A DNA stretch of 64,000 bases from Streptomyces sp. GS7 (lineage in GTDB: Bacteria; Actinomycetota; Actinomycetes; Streptomycetales; Streptomycetaceae): assembly GCF_009834125.1 (NCBI RefSeq), contig NZ_CP047146.1, forward strand, positions 3,899,501 through 3,963,500. Direction: 5' to 3'. Under the pieces are notes generated by a model. That model was given only the letters and a program-made list of their open reading frames with translations. It ran no database searches and was not told the DNA's origin. Below, one piece after another: positions 17,164 to 25,868 of the stretch (position 1 is the stretch's first letter; each line of letters begins with the position of its first letter). The position numbers and the translations under genes were made by a program.

Positions 17164-18405
17164 ATGACGAAGTCAAGCCGCGAGCAGAAATCCGGCGGCG
17201 GTGAACGTCCGCCCGCACCGGACACCGCGCGCCGTGCTCTCACCAGCGACCTCATGCGTCTCGGCAGAGTCGACGGCCCCCGAACCGGCGTCTCGCCCGC
17301 CGCGGTTGCCAGGGGCTACGAGAAGACATGGCACATCACGGAGCGGTGGCTGCCGCTGGCCAGGCAACGCCGCCGGGCGGCATCGGGCTCGACGGCAGAT
17401 CAGGCGCGGTGGGACGGACTCATCGAGTCCGCCGCCCGGCCCGCCCAGCCGGCGGGGTGCCCCTCGTTCCTCGGCCTCGTGGAACTGGCCGGGAACGCCC
17501 GTGACCTGCTGCGCACCTTGCGCGATACCGAGCCGCCCTGTGTTCCGGTCGCGGACGTCGCGGCACGGATCGCCGAGGCCATCGAGGACGGCCACTACCT
17601 GACCGGTGCGCCGCTCAGCCCGGCCAGGATCGCGGCAGACCGGCAGCTCCCCGTCGACAGCGTGAAACTCGCTCTCCTCGACCTGGCCGAGAGGAACGTC
17701 GTCGAGCTGAGTGCCGCCGGCCGCGCCCGCGTCACCGGCCCCGGCGGCACCGATCGCCCGCGGCAGATCGCGGACTGGCTACGGGAGTTGGTCGCCGCGG
17801 GCGCGTACGCCCCGGGGACGGCGCTGCCGATGAGGCAGGCACTCGCCCGCAATCTGGTCTCCGCCGACCCCCCGATCGCCGCCGCGATCCGACTCCTCAT
17901 CGACGACGGAACCCTGACCTGCTACCCGGGTCAGCGGCCCATCGTGCGACCGGGGCACCCCCACGCGGGGACAGAGATGGTCGTCCGGGCTCGTGCGTTC
18001 GCCCAACTGCCGTATGCCAGTGGGCCGGTGGACATGAGGGACACCCGCGTGCGCGAGGTCGTCCGGGTGGCCCAGTCGTGGTGGAAGGCCCGCCTCGTTC
18101 CGCATCCGACCACGCTGGACCACTACCTAGCCCAACTCGTCGGCATCGCCCGCCAACTCATCACCAGGGCCCACGACCCGGAGCCGCCCACCCCGCCGTA
18201 CGGCGAACGGCGGGAACCCCAGGAGCACCGGGAGGCACGGGAGCACCTGGAATGCGTGATCGTGCGGATCACCGTCGGCGCGACCAGCACCGCCGCATCC
18301 GACCCCGAGGACGGCGTCTGGCGTATCGCGTGCCTCGCGGCGGCCGTTCACGACCTGCTGAAGCTCACCGCGGCAACCGGCGGCGATGCCACGCGGTCCC
18401 GGTGA
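17164..18405 (+). CDS. GntR-like winged-helix regulator with duplicated DNA-binding units
   Basis: A 413-aa protein. Two similar GntR-type winged helices appear in the middle: one near 135-195 (VAARIAEAIEDGHYLTGAPL, then DSVKLALLDLAERNVVEL) and one near 200-255 (IADWLRELVAAGAYAPGTALP, then PIAAAIRLLIDDGTL). The N-terminal 130 residues are basic helical sequence (VARGYEKTWHITERWLP). The C-terminal 150 residues are helical with no named domain. The duplicated HTH is a known theme in Streptomyces GntR relatives. The ATG has CAGGAG 6 bases upstream. It is divergent from the PutP-like gene. No ligand can be inferred. Confidence 0.75.
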   Translation: MTKSSREQKSGGGERPPAPDTARRALTSDLMRLGRVDGPRTGVSPAAVARGYEKTWHITERWLPLARQRRRAASGSTADQARWDGLIESAARPAQPAGCPSFLGLVELAGNARDLLRTLRDTEPPCVPVADVAARIAEAIEDGHYLTGAPLSPARIAADRQLPVDSVKLALLDLAERNVVELSAAGRARVTGPGGTDRPRQIADWLRELVAAGAYAPGTALPMRQALARNLVSADPPIAAAIRLLIDDGTLTCYPGQRPIVRPGHPHAGTEMVVRARAFAQLPYASGPVDMRDTRVREVVRVAQSWWKARLVPHPTTLDHYLAQLVGIARQLITRAHDPEPPTPPYGERREPQEHREAREHLECVIVRITVGATSTAASDPEDGVWRIACLAAAVHDLLKLTAATGGDATRSR

Positions 18406-18416
18406 GCAGGCCGTTG

Positions 18417-18437
18417 CGGGCCGGTGTCGCCGGCCCG
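18417..18437. terminator. Hairpin between convergent genes
   Basis: CGGGCCGG / CCGGCCCG arms with a 5-nt loop, 11 bp after the GntR-like stop and facing the solute-binding-protein gene that ends at 18485. Confidence 0.7.
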
Positions 18438-18484
18438 TGCCCGGTCCGCCGCGGGCTGTTGGGGCGGTGGGGTCCCCGGAGCGC

Positions 18485-19876
18485 TCAGCGTCTCCGGTAC
18501 GGCTGGGCGACCTTCTCGGCCAGCTCCTGTGAGCGGTGCAGGGCCTGGTCGACGGTCTCGGCTCCGGCGATGGCGTTGCTGATCTCGTAGGAGACCTTGG
18601 TGCCGAGATCGGCGAACTCCGGGATGCCGACGAACTGGATGCCGATCGTCGGCCGTGGCTGGCTGCCGGGGTTCCGGGGATCGGTGCTGGTGATCGCCTT
18701 GCGGGCGACATCGGCGAACGCGGAGGCCGCGGCGCGGTATTCGGGGTTGGCATAGGTGGAGGCGCGGGTGCCGGCCGGCACGTTGGCCCATCCGCTGTTC
18801 CGCCCGACCAGCTGCTGGTACTGCTTGCCCGAGGTCCAGGAGAGGAACTGCCAGGCGTCGTCGGGCCGTGCGGATGTCTTCCGCACGCCCCAGGCCCAGG
18901 TGTAGAGCCAGCCCGACCCGGTGGACCTGCCAGTGGTCTCGCCGGTGGTCTTCTCGACCGGGGCGGGCGCGTAGCCGATCCTGCCCTTCAGCGGGGAGTC
19001 CGCCGCCTCCAGGGAGCCGGCCGCCGCCGTGGAGTCGTACCACATGGCGGTCCCGCCGTGGGTGAAGTCGTTGAGGCACTCGGCGTACCCGGACTCGGCG
19101 GCGCGGGACTCGCCGTGCTTCCGGACGAGGTCGACGTAGAAGCCGGTGGCGGATGCGAAGGCGGAGGAGCTGAGTTGCGCCTCCCAGTCCTTGGTGAACC
19201 ACGTTCCACCGAAGGTGTTGACGACGGTGGTGAGCGGAGCGATCAGCTCGCCCCAACCCGGCTGGCCCCGCAGGCAGATGCCCCTCATACCGGGCTGCGC
19301 GCCGTCGGCCCTGGCCGCCAGGTCAGCGACCTGCTGCCAGGTGGGATGCGCAGGCATGGTCAGCCCTTTGGCGGCGAAGACGTCCTTGCGGTACATCAGG
19401 AAGGACGACTCCCCGTAGAACGGTTCGGCGTAGAGCTTGCCGTCGTCCGCGGTCAGCGAATCCCTCATGGGCGCGAGAATGTCCGCCTGATCGAACGCCG
19501 TGTCCTTCGCCGCGCGCCCGTTCAGCGGCAGCAGCCATTGGTTCTTGGCGTAGAACGGCACCTCGTAGTTGCTGATGGTGGCGACGTCGTACATCCCGGC
19601 CGGACTGGAGAAGTCCTGGCTGATCTTCTCCCGGACGTCGTTCTCCGGCAGCACGGTGAAATTCACCTTGATGCCGGTCTGTTCGGTGAAATGCTCGGCG
19701 GTGAGCTTCTGCACCTCCAGCATCTGCGGGTTGTTCACCATCAGCACGTTGATGACGTGCTCCCCGGACGAACCACCGGTACCGCCGGCGCCGGCACACC
19801 CCGCGAGTAACGCCGCGGCCGCTAACGCCGCAACCGCACTGCGTACCCGGAGTTCTCTGCGAACGGTTCGGATCAA
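18485..19876 (-). CDS. ABC transporter extracellular solute-binding lipoprotein (family 1)
   Basis: A 463-aa secreted lipoprotein. The N-terminus has a basic start, a hydrophobic core and a lipobox LLAGC with Cys near 28. The mature protein is a family-1 sugar/polyol-binding protein: VLMVNNPQMLEVQKLTAE, HFTEQTGIKVNFTVLPEND, YDVATISNYEVPFYAKNQWL, GGTAMWYDSTAAAGSL and PDDAWQFLSWTSG are typical blocks, resembling alditol/mannitol-binding proteins. The start is probably the TTG at 19876. No permease or ATPase genes are adjacent on either side, so it is an orphan binding protein that must use a distant transporter. Confidence 0.9.
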   Translation of the reverse strand: MIRTVRRELRVRSAVAALAAAALLAGCAGAGGTGGSSGEHVINVLMVNNPQMLEVQKLTAEHFTEQTGIKVNFTVLPENDVREKISQDFSSPAGMYDVATISNYEVPFYAKNQWLLPLNGRAAKDTAFDQADILAPMRDSLTADDGKLYAEPFYGESSFLMYRKDVFAAKGLTMPAHPTWQQVADLAARADGAQPGMRGICLRGQPGWGELIAPLTTVVNTFGGTWFTKDWEAQLSSSAFASATGFYVDLVRKHGESRAAESGYAECLNDFTHGGTAMWYDSTAAAGSLEAADSPLKGRIGYAPAPVEKTTGETTGRSTGSGWLYTWAWGVRKTSARPDDAWQFLSWTSGKQYQQLVGRNSGWANVPAGTRASTYANPEYRAAASAFADVARKAITSTDPRNPGSQPRPTIGIQFVGIPEFADLGTKVSYEISNAIAGAETVDQALHRSQELAEKVAQPYRRR

Positions 19877-20241
19877 CCTGATCGGCTCCTCTGTCCGGCC
19901 ACCTGGTGGCGGCCGCCCCGGCCCTCTTCGTCTGTACGGGGTGGGAAGAGGGCCGGGGCGGCCTTGAGAAGGTCTGCCCGTTCACCCAACCACAAACGGG
20001 CAGACCAGGCCGTCCCCTTCGGGGGAGAGGGACGGAACTCGGGGCGGGGGCGACGGCGCACGGCGCGGTCGCCCCCTCTGCGGTCGCCTCTCAGCCGCGT
20101 CCCTACAGCGTCGTCCCGTCGGGCGCCGCCGGAAACGGCCGTTGAGGCGACTGTTCGGGCGGCCCCTGCGGACGATCGGGCGGCGGCGGAGGTCCTGGAC
20201 CTACGTGAAGTCCGTCGGAACAAAGGCGGAGTGCATGTGGG
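19877..20241. other. Intergenic region upstream of the solute-binding protein
   Basis: 365 bp. It contains the strong hairpin at 19912-19962 and presumably the promoter of the lipoprotein gene; no gene is seen. Confidence 0.4.
19912..19962. terminator. Strong 17-bp hairpin upstream of the solute-binding-protein gene
   Basis: Perfect 17-bp arms (19912-19928 and 19946-19962, GCCGCCCCGGCCCTCTT and its complement) around a 17-nt loop. It would stop transcription arriving from the MgtC-C-like genes on the minus strand before the lipoprotein gene. Confidence 0.75.
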
Positions 20242-20440
20242 TCAGACCGTGCGGCCGAAGTACGCGGCGATCCGGTCGAGGGCCGGCGCGTCGTCGGGGG
20301 CGGGCTCGGGCGGGGCGAACAGGCCCTTCCGGTCCCGGACTTCGTCGGGCCAGTTGCCGTACCAGCGCTCCCGGACGGCGTGGACCGCGTCCGGGTCGCC
20401 GCCGGAAGGCCCCCACCAGACGGACTTCCGGACCGTCCGG
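20242..20440 (-). pseudogene. Possible gene remnant, C-terminal fragment of unknown family
   Basis: A minus-strand frame ending in TGA at 20242-20244 encodes coding-like sequence containing VWWGPSGGDPDAVHAVRERW and later FAPPEPAPDDAPALDRIAAY, with typical Streptomyces codon use. No convincing start codon or upstream domain is visible and the frame loses coherence above about 20440. It may be the tail of a decayed gene. I do not recognise the family. Confidence 0.35.
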
Positions 20441-20522
20441 TGGGCGGGGCGGGGCGAAGTCCGTTCTCGTGCAGGCGGGTTGCCTGGGCTCGTCGGTCCT
20501 TCGCCGGTTCCGGATCGCCCGG

Positions 20523-20861
20523 TCAGGGTGTGGTCGGTGGGGTCCTGTCGGTGTGCAGGTGCCAGCGCAGCTCACGCACCCGGGGTTCGCGTGTCAGCTG
20601 GACGACCAGCCGTTCCAGGGCAGCGGCGGCGGGGCTGTCCGGGGTGAGCGTCAGTCGCAGGAGCACATGGACGCTGCCGTTCGGTTCGACGGTGTGCAGG
20701 CTGTGCAGCCGCGTTCCGGTGTGCGCGAACGCGAGAAAACACAGGGCCCGTACCTCTTTCTCGACGCGGCGGTCGCACACGGCCTGGAGCGCGCAGTGCG
20801 TCGGCACCGGGCGCACCACGGCCGTCGTGCGTCGGGTGCGCCGGCGAAGCCGGAGTTTCAT
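20523..20861 (-). CDS. Small soluble protein resembling the C-terminal (ACT-like) domain of MgtC, copy 2
   Basis: A 112-aa protein without membrane segments. After a basic N-terminus (MKLRLRRRTRR) comes one alpha/beta domain: HCALQAVCDRRVEKEVRALC, then GSVHVLLRLTLTPDSPAAAALERL and EPRVRELRWHLHTD. This strand-helix-strand pattern ending in a 'vrelrWhl' strand is what the cytoplasmic C-terminal domain of actinobacterial MgtC/SapB proteins looks like; the match is by eye. The ATG at 20861 has GGAGG 7 bases upstream, preferred to the TTG at 20888. It lies 23 bp after copy 1 in the same orientation, so both probably respond to the M-box at 21727-21900. Confidence 0.72.
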   Translation of the reverse strand: MKLRLRRRTRRTTAVVRPVPTHCALQAVCDRRVEKEVRALCFLAFAHTGTRLHSLHTVEPNGSVHVLLRLTLTPDSPAAAALERLVVQLTREPRVRELRWHLHTDRTPPTTP

Positions 20862-20884
20862 GCGGGCACCTCCGAGCTGGTGGG

Positions 20885-21325
20885 TCAACAGGATGTGGCT
20901 GGTGGGTGGTTGGCTGCCGCAGTTGTCGGTGCGAGCGCCGGGCAGGCGCCGAGGGCCGCGGGGACGGGGATGGTGTCGGCCCGGTGGGGGACGGCGGTGT
21001 CCAGGTGCCAGTGCAGTTCGTGGACGGCGGGGTGCAGCCAGACAAGGGCGATCAGTTGGCCCAGTGGCGCCGTGACGGGTCCGGTGGTCGTGAAGTGCGC
21101 CTCCAGGAGTACGGCGTCCGGCTCGGCGGTCAGCACGCGGGTCTCGCCGGCCTCCACTTCATGGGATTGGAGGGCCTGGGTGAGCCAGGCCCTGACGTGA
21201 GGTTCCGCGTCCGGGTCGCAGCGGGTGTGGACGGTCGCCAGGACGGTGGGGTCGGTGGCGGATGGCGGGGTGCGGTCGATGAGTCGTTGGACGCTGGCAC
21301 GCAGCAGGGCGTTCGGAAAGGCCAT
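20885..21325 (-). CDS. Small soluble protein resembling the C-terminal (ACT-like) domain of MgtC, copy 1
   Basis: A 146-aa protein with no membrane segment. The core (ATVHTRCDPDAEPHVRAWL, then AVLLEAHFTTTGPVTAPLGQL and HPAVHELHWHLDTA) parallels copy 2 and the ACT-like tail of MgtC. The last 40 residues are Ala/Pro-rich. It is the first gene after the M-box leader, starting 247 bases below the end of the leader ORF, so expression should rise when magnesium is low. In known systems the MgtC tail modulates a membrane partner; here no membrane domain is fused or adjacent. Whether it controls the Nramp-type transporter at 42 kb, which has the same leader, is a hypothesis. Confidence 0.75.
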   Translation of the reverse strand: MAFPNALLRASVQRLIDRTPPSATDPTVLATVHTRCDPDAEPHVRAWLTQALQSHEVEAGETRVLTAEPDAVLLEAHFTTTGPVTAPLGQLIALVWLHPAVHELHWHLDTAVPHRADTIPVPAALGACPALAPTTAAANHPPATSC

Positions 21326-21571
21326 GGCGGCGCCTCCTCTCCGTCGTGGGGTGTGGTTGTGGGGTGGCCATGGTCGGGCCGCCTGGTGCGGGGCCGTTGA
21401 ACTGCTTCCGGCCGTGTCGGTCCTGGTCGGCCATGGAAACCTCCCGGCTCTCCCGGTGAGGGAGGTCGGGGTACGCCGTGTCGCCCCCTTCGAGCGCGCA
21501 GCACGGCGACCCGGGACGGCCGGTGGCCGTACGGGTGCCTGGGCAGGGTGGGGGAAGCGCAGGAGAGGTGG

Positions 21572-21649
21572 TTACCGCGTACCGGAGGTCGGAGAAGACA
21601 TGCGGATACGGGGCCGACTGTGGCCCGGACTACTGCAATGGCCGTCCAT
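21572..21649 (-). CDS. Conserved 25-codon leader ORF in the M-box leader, copy 1
   Basis: ATG at 21649 preceded by GGAGGAGGCGAGAGAC, stop TAA at 21572-21574. The peptide begins MDGHCSSPGHSRPRIR and ends in TSGTR. The equivalent ORF in the second M-box leader (42074-42151) has the same 25-codon length, an aligned stop (TAG) and the shared core CSSPGHSRPRIR. Several differences between them are silent third-base changes (TGC/TGT, CGT/CGC, CGC/CGA, CCG/CCC, GGT/GGC). That pattern argues for translation. A GGGCC/GGCCC hairpin lies within the coding region. By analogy with mgtL/mgtP leader peptides of enterobacteria it may couple ribosome movement to read-through; the role is inferred. Confidence 0.65.
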   Translation of the reverse strand: MDGHCSSPGHSRPRIRMSSPTSGTR

Positions 21650-21726
21650 GTCTCTCGCCTCCTCCCGGCCGGGGCGCACGCGGGCGCCGAACGGACGCGG
21701 CAAAGAGCGCACCGGTCATCCGACCG

Positions 21727-21900
21727 GTTCACCCCAACTCGTCAGAGCTTTGGCACTCCACGGCGTAATCCCCGTACCGGGGAAGCCACTTGGGGTCACC
21801 CCTTAGGCCGGGGAGACCTGTCCTGAACCTGGGCGTCTCTCGACGTCGTGGGGTCAGTGGCCTGTGTCCGTGAAGACGCCTCACCGAACGAGGTGCCTCA
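21727..21900 (-). promoter_or_regulatory. M-box (ykoK) magnesium riboswitch, copy 1
   Basis: On the minus strand the leader contains the M-box core: TTCGGTGAGGCGTC, GGACACAGGCCACTGACC, ACGACGTCGAGAGACGCCCA, GGGGATTACGCCGTG and GCCAAAGCTCTGACGAG. These align by eye with the Bacillus ykoK leader (GGTGAGGC, ACGTCGATAGACGCC, GCTAAAGCTC). M-boxes bind several Mg2+ ions and switch genes off when magnesium is plentiful. The same element occurs at 41825-42000 with few changes. Downstream lie a 25-codon ORF and two MgtC-C-like genes, consistent with magnesium control. Confidence 0.88.
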
Positions 21901-22246
21901 CATTCTTCGAACACTCAGAGCCTACCGGCATACTTGCGTGAGAACGCAACTGCTTGACGCGACTTTGACGACAGCCTTGACAAATGCGCCATGGCATCCT
22001 CACACAGGGCCCAACCTCCGACCTTGCCCAATCCTGACGGAACTCGGGCTCTGGTAGCGGGTGTTGTGGGTAGAGAGCGCAGTGCGGGCGGAGCAGGGGC
22101 GCAACCGAGGGGGCGCCGCAGTCCGCCGACTCGGCGTTCCGGGGCCGGCGTCGGCCGGCCGCCTGCTCCTACGGCCCGCTTCGGCCGCCGCCCCCGTCGT
22201 GGCCGGAACACCGACCGGGGCACCGCCCCTCGAAGGATGGCAGGCC
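21901..22246. other. Divergent intergenic region
   Basis: 346 bp between the M-box leader (minus) and the plus-strand membrane protein gene. It contains the M-box promoter; the rest is GC-rich with no supported gene. Confidence 0.4.
21919..21949 (-). promoter_or_regulatory. Possible promoter of M-box leader 1
   Basis: Minus-strand TTGCGT (21944-21949) and TAGGCT (21919-21924) with 19-bp spacing, about 20 bp before the aptamer. The second M-box has TTGCTC and TATGCT with the same 19-bp spacing and the same distance to the aptamer, which supports the pair although the spacing is longer than ideal. Confidence 0.45.
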
Positions 22247-22747
22247 ATGACGCTCTACCAGCACGTGCCGCACCCGCACATCGCTTCACGGCACGCCCAC
22301 GGCCCGGTGAAGGTCAGCGATCAGCTTCCCCAGGACAATGCGCTCACCCGGTTCAACACCAGGATCGCGATCGTGATCACGCGGGCCGTCGGCAGCATGT
22401 GGTGTGCCTACGCGTTCGCGCTGTTCGACCTGATCAGCCTGCCGGACGCGATCAGGGCCGGGGCGTCGGCCATCGTGGCCTGGGTGGCGCAGACGTTCCT
22501 GCAACTGGTCCTGTTGTCCGTCATCATGGTCGGCCAGAACGTGCAGGCCGCCGCCTCGGACCGGCGCTCCGAAGCGACCTTCCACGATGCGAGCGCGACC
22601 CTGCACGAGGTGGCCCACCTGCAAAGCCACCTTGCCGCACAGGACGTGCTGCTGACCCGGATCGCCGAGAAGGTCGGCCTGGAACCGGTACCGGTCATCG
22701 ATGCCGCCCCCGGTAGTGAGCCGGGGGGAGAGGACCCGGACGACTGA
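22247..22747 (+). CDS. Small membrane protein of the low-affinity iron permease type (PF04120-like)
   Basis: A 166-aa protein with two hydrophobic segments: one around AIVITRAVGSMWCAYAFALFD near 42-65 and one around AWVAQTFLQLVLLSVIMVGQ near 80-100, followed by a helical, charged tail (NVQAAASDRRSEATFHDASA). The pattern MWCAYAFALF, AWVAQTFLQLVLL, IMVGQNVQAAASDRR resembles proteins annotated in the low-affinity iron permease family, although transport has not generally been shown for the bacterial members. The ATG at 22247 has GAAGGATGG upstream. It stands alone, next to the M-box region and a MarR gene. Confidence 0.7.
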   Translation: MTLYQHVPHPHIASRHAHGPVKVSDQLPQDNALTRFNTRIAIVITRAVGSMWCAYAFALFDLISLPDAIRAGASAIVAWVAQTFLQLVLLSVIMVGQNVQAAASDRRSEATFHDASATLHEVAHLQSHLAAQDVLLTRIAEKVGLEPVPVIDAAPGSEPGGEDPDD

Positions 22748-22881
22748 CGGGACGTCCTGCCGCGGTCCCTGGCACGCCGGGGTCGGTCCGCGGCTTGTCG
22801 TCGGCCCATCCGGCCCGCGCTCCACAGGCTGTCACCGCCGGTGCGGTGACGTCGTCGGTCGGTGTCTCGACGTGGGCCTGC

Positions 22882-23310
22882 TCAGTCCCCGGCCTCCGCG
22901 AGTCGGCGCAGCAGCGGCTCGACCTCGATGAGCCGGCGGATCTCGTCCGGCCGGAGCGCGGTGAGGCGCCGCGCGAGCACCTGTGCCTCACCGCGGGCGA
23001 CGTCCGCCAGCGCCGCCGTGCCCTGCTCGGTGAGCAGGACCCGGCTGGCGCGCCGGTCCTTCGGGTCGGCCTCCCGGCGTACCAGGCCCGCCGACTCCAG
23101 GCCGAGGACCGCGGCGGTGACGGTCGGCTGGGAGCAGGGCACCCACTGCGCGATCTCCCCGATCCGGGACGGTCCGCGCTGGGTCAGCAGCGCCAGTACG
23201 GCGATGTGGGTCAGCTGGACGCCGCCCGCGGTGGCGGATCTGCGCAGGCTCCGGGTGAGCCGGTGCAGCGAGATCACCAGTTGCAGCGCCGCGTCGTCAC
23301 CGATCGTCAT
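22882..23310 (-). CDS. MarR-family transcriptional regulator
   Basis: A 142-aa winged-helix repressor of normal MarR length. The HTH is seen as RIGEIAQWVPCSQPTVTAAV near 48-67 and the wing as GLVRREADPKDRRASRVLLT near 77-96, which includes the family's D-x-R-D/R signature. Dimerisation helices flank both ends. It is followed downstream on the same strand, 65 bp upstream in map position, by the end of the asparagine synthetase gene. Ligand unknown. Confidence 0.9.
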   Translation of the reverse strand: MTIGDDAALQLVISLHRLTRSLRRSATAGGVQLTHIAVLALLTQRGPSRIGEIAQWVPCSQPTVTAAVLGLESAGLVRREADPKDRRASRVLLTEQGTAALADVARGEAQVLARRLTALRPDEIRRLIEVEPLLRRLAEAGD

Positions 23311-23375
23311 CGCTCACCCATCGCCTCCGTACCGTACCGATTCCGCGCCGGATCCCTGCTCAGGGCCGTCGTGGA

Positions 23376-25219
23376 TCAGGAGAGCGTAATGGCGGGGGAA
23401 TACATCTCCAACCACAGGGCCAGGTCCAGGGTCCGTTCGAGGCCGCGCCGTGACGCCTGGGTGATCTGCGGCGCCTCGTGGTCCGCCGCGCGCTTGAGCC
23501 AGTCGCGGTCGACGAGGTCGAAGACCTGGTGCGAGGGGCGCGCCAGCAGGTCCTTGGCATGCTGCTGGAGCGCGACCGCGTACTGCGGGTCCTGCGTGGA
23601 GGGTACGGGCTCTTCACCCTGTCGTACACCGATCGCGGCAGCACGTCGGCGGTGGCCTCGCGCAGCAGGCTCTTCTCCCGTCCGTCGAAGGACTTCAGGG
23701 ACCACGGGGTGTTGTAGACGTACTCGACCAGGCGGTGGTCGCAGAACGGGACCCGCACCTCCAGCCCGACGGCCATGCTCGCCCGGTCCTTGCGGTCCAG
23801 GAGGATCCGGACGAAGCGCGTCAGGTGCAGGTAGCAGATCTTCCGCATCCGGAACTCGAAGTCGCTCTCTCCGTCGAGCCGTTCGACGTCCTTGACGGCG
23901 CGGTCGTAGCCGTCCTGGATGTAGGTGCCGAGGTCGAGGGCGCCGGTGACGTCGGAGGTGAGGATGTTCCCGTCGTCGCCGAAGTGCTGGGCGAAGCGGA
24001 CGAGCCAGGGGAAGGTGTCGGCCGTGCGGGCCTCCTCGTCGAAGAACTGCTTGTACCCGCCGAAGACCTCGTCGGCCGACTCGCCGGACAGCGCCACCGT
24101 CGAGTGCTCCCGGATGGCCTTGAACAGCAGGTAGAGGGAGGCGTCCATGTCGCCGAAACCCATCGGGAGGTCGCGGGCGCGCAGCACCTTCGCGCGGACG
24201 TCGAGGTCGGCCAGGGCGGCGGAGTCCAGCACGATGTCCTGGTGCCGGGTCCCGGCGAGCCGGGCCACGTCGTGCACATAAGGCGTGTCCGGTGTGGCGC
24301 GCAGGTCGTCGGCGACGAAGTTCTCCGTCTGGCCGACGAAGTCGACGGCGAAGCTCCGCACCGTCTCGCCCACGTCGGCCAGTTGACGTGCCGCCAGTGC
24401 GGTCATCGCGGAGGAGTCCAGCCCACCCGACAGCAGGGTGCAGCGCGGCACGTCGGAGACCAGCTGGCGTCGGACGATGTCGTCGAGCAGCGTACGGACG
24501 TGCCCGACCGAGGTCTCGCGGTCGTCCTGGTGCGCCCGGGTCCGCAGCGACCAGTAGACGTGCCGGCGCAGCCCGTCGGCGTCGACGGTGACCACGGTGC
24601 CCGGCTCGACCTCGTGCATCCCGTCCCACACGGCGTGCCCGGGCGTCTTGACGAAGGCGAACAGTTCGCGCAGGCCGTCCAGCCCGACCCGCCGCTCGGC
24701 GAGCGGGTTGGCGAGGATGGCCTTGGGCTCGGAGCCGAACAGCACGCCGTCGGCCGTGGGGTAGTAGTAGAACGGCTTGATGCCCATCCGGTCGCGGATC
24801 ATCACCAGCCGCCGGCGCTGCTCGTCCCAGACGGCGAACGCGAACATCCCGTTGAGGTGTTCGGCGACCGCTTCGCCCCACTCCAGATAGCCGTGCAGCA
24901 CCACTTCGGTGTCGGAGTCGGTGGTGAAGCGGTGGCCCCTGCCCGCCAGTTCGCCGCGCAGCTCGCCGAAGTTGTAGGTCTCACCGGAGTAGACGATGAC
25001 GACCTGGCTGCCGTCGGGGCGCTCGGCGGTCATCGGCTGACGCCCGCCGGGCAGATCGATGATGGCCAGGCGCCGGTGGCCGAGTGCGGCGGGCCCCTGT
25101 ACCCAGGTGCCGCGGTCGTCGGGACCGCGGCAGGCCATCGTCTCGGTCATCGCGTCCACGGTCGCCTGCTCGGAGCGCAGGTCGCGGTCGAAGGAAATCC
25201 AGCCGGTGATGCCGCACAT
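23376..25219 (-). CDS. asnB: Glutamine-dependent asparagine synthetase with an apparent 1-bp frameshift
   Basis: Converts aspartate, glutamine and ATP to asparagine, or amidates an analogous carboxylate in secondary metabolism. Start ATG at 25219 with GGAGGACATGGC; the second residue is the N-terminal nucleophile Cys (MCGITGWISF). The class II glutaminase domain covers about 1-215 and the synthetase domain follows, with the ATP pyrophosphatase loop SGGLDSS near 265. The frame is continuous to VYDRVKSPYP near residue 530. There a base is missing near 23612: reading on gives PRRTRSTRS, while the next frame gives STQDPQYAVALQQHAKDLL and a normal C-terminus ending at 23376. With the base restored the protein would be about 614 aa, the family length. 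It may be a sequencing error or a recent mutation; the loss would remove about 75 residues. Confidence 0.85.
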
Positions 25220-25868
25220 GCCATGTCCTCCTGCTCCGAACCCTGGGGCCGCCGATGCAGCGGGCCGGCGCGAGACGCCGCGGCAGCCGGGGCCGGGAGG
25301 GGCGGGCGCCGCCGATGAGTGGTCGCCCGACCCGCTCCACCAGAGTCTGTTGTATCGAGCACCTATGTAAAAAGAGTGCGCCTCGGAGGCCGGTCGCGTC
25401 AACCGGGGCGTCACACAGGACGGGGCGTACACGGACGCGCCGCGGCGTGCGACACAGGGGAGGCGACAGCCGGCGCACCCGCTCTGACCTGCGGATTCAC
25501 GGTGGGAGAGAGCGCCGGGCGGCCCGGACCGCGGGCGGACCGGCCCCACGGGAACGGGGGAGACGTTTTACCGGGAGGCAGCGTGCCGCCGGTGCCTGGC
25601 AGCGTCAGGACGGCAAGGGACCGCATGACGGCCCCCCCGCCGCCCCCACCCTCCGTCATCAGCCGCGACAGCCCCTGACCGGTCCCCGAAGCCGTCCCGG
25701 GCGCCGCCTGCTCCGACACGTCGCTGTCCCTCCCCGGCCACGCACTCCCCCCCTCGGGCATCGGGACATCGGCCATCGGCACCGCGGGCATCCGCCGAGG
25801 TCACGCGCCACCGGCAGGGCGACCCCGGCATCGCACCCGGGCCGCCGGAACGGCCGTTGCGCGCGCCG
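25220..25868. other. Gap between asnB and the ornithine cyclodeaminase gene
   Basis: 649 bp with repetitive GC-rich sequence and no ORF that looks coding. One AT-richer patch near 25350-25375 (TGTTGTATCGAGCACCTATG) may be part of the asnB promoter. Confidence 0.4.

Noticed and set aside
19877..22246. Attachment site or tRNA integration target near the M-box
   Set aside because: No tRNA cloverleaf and no integrase gene; the repeated sequence is explained by the two riboswitch leaders.
23735..25318. 527-aa plus-strand ORF opposite asnB
   Set aside because: Shadow of the asparagine synthetase; no recognisable domain.
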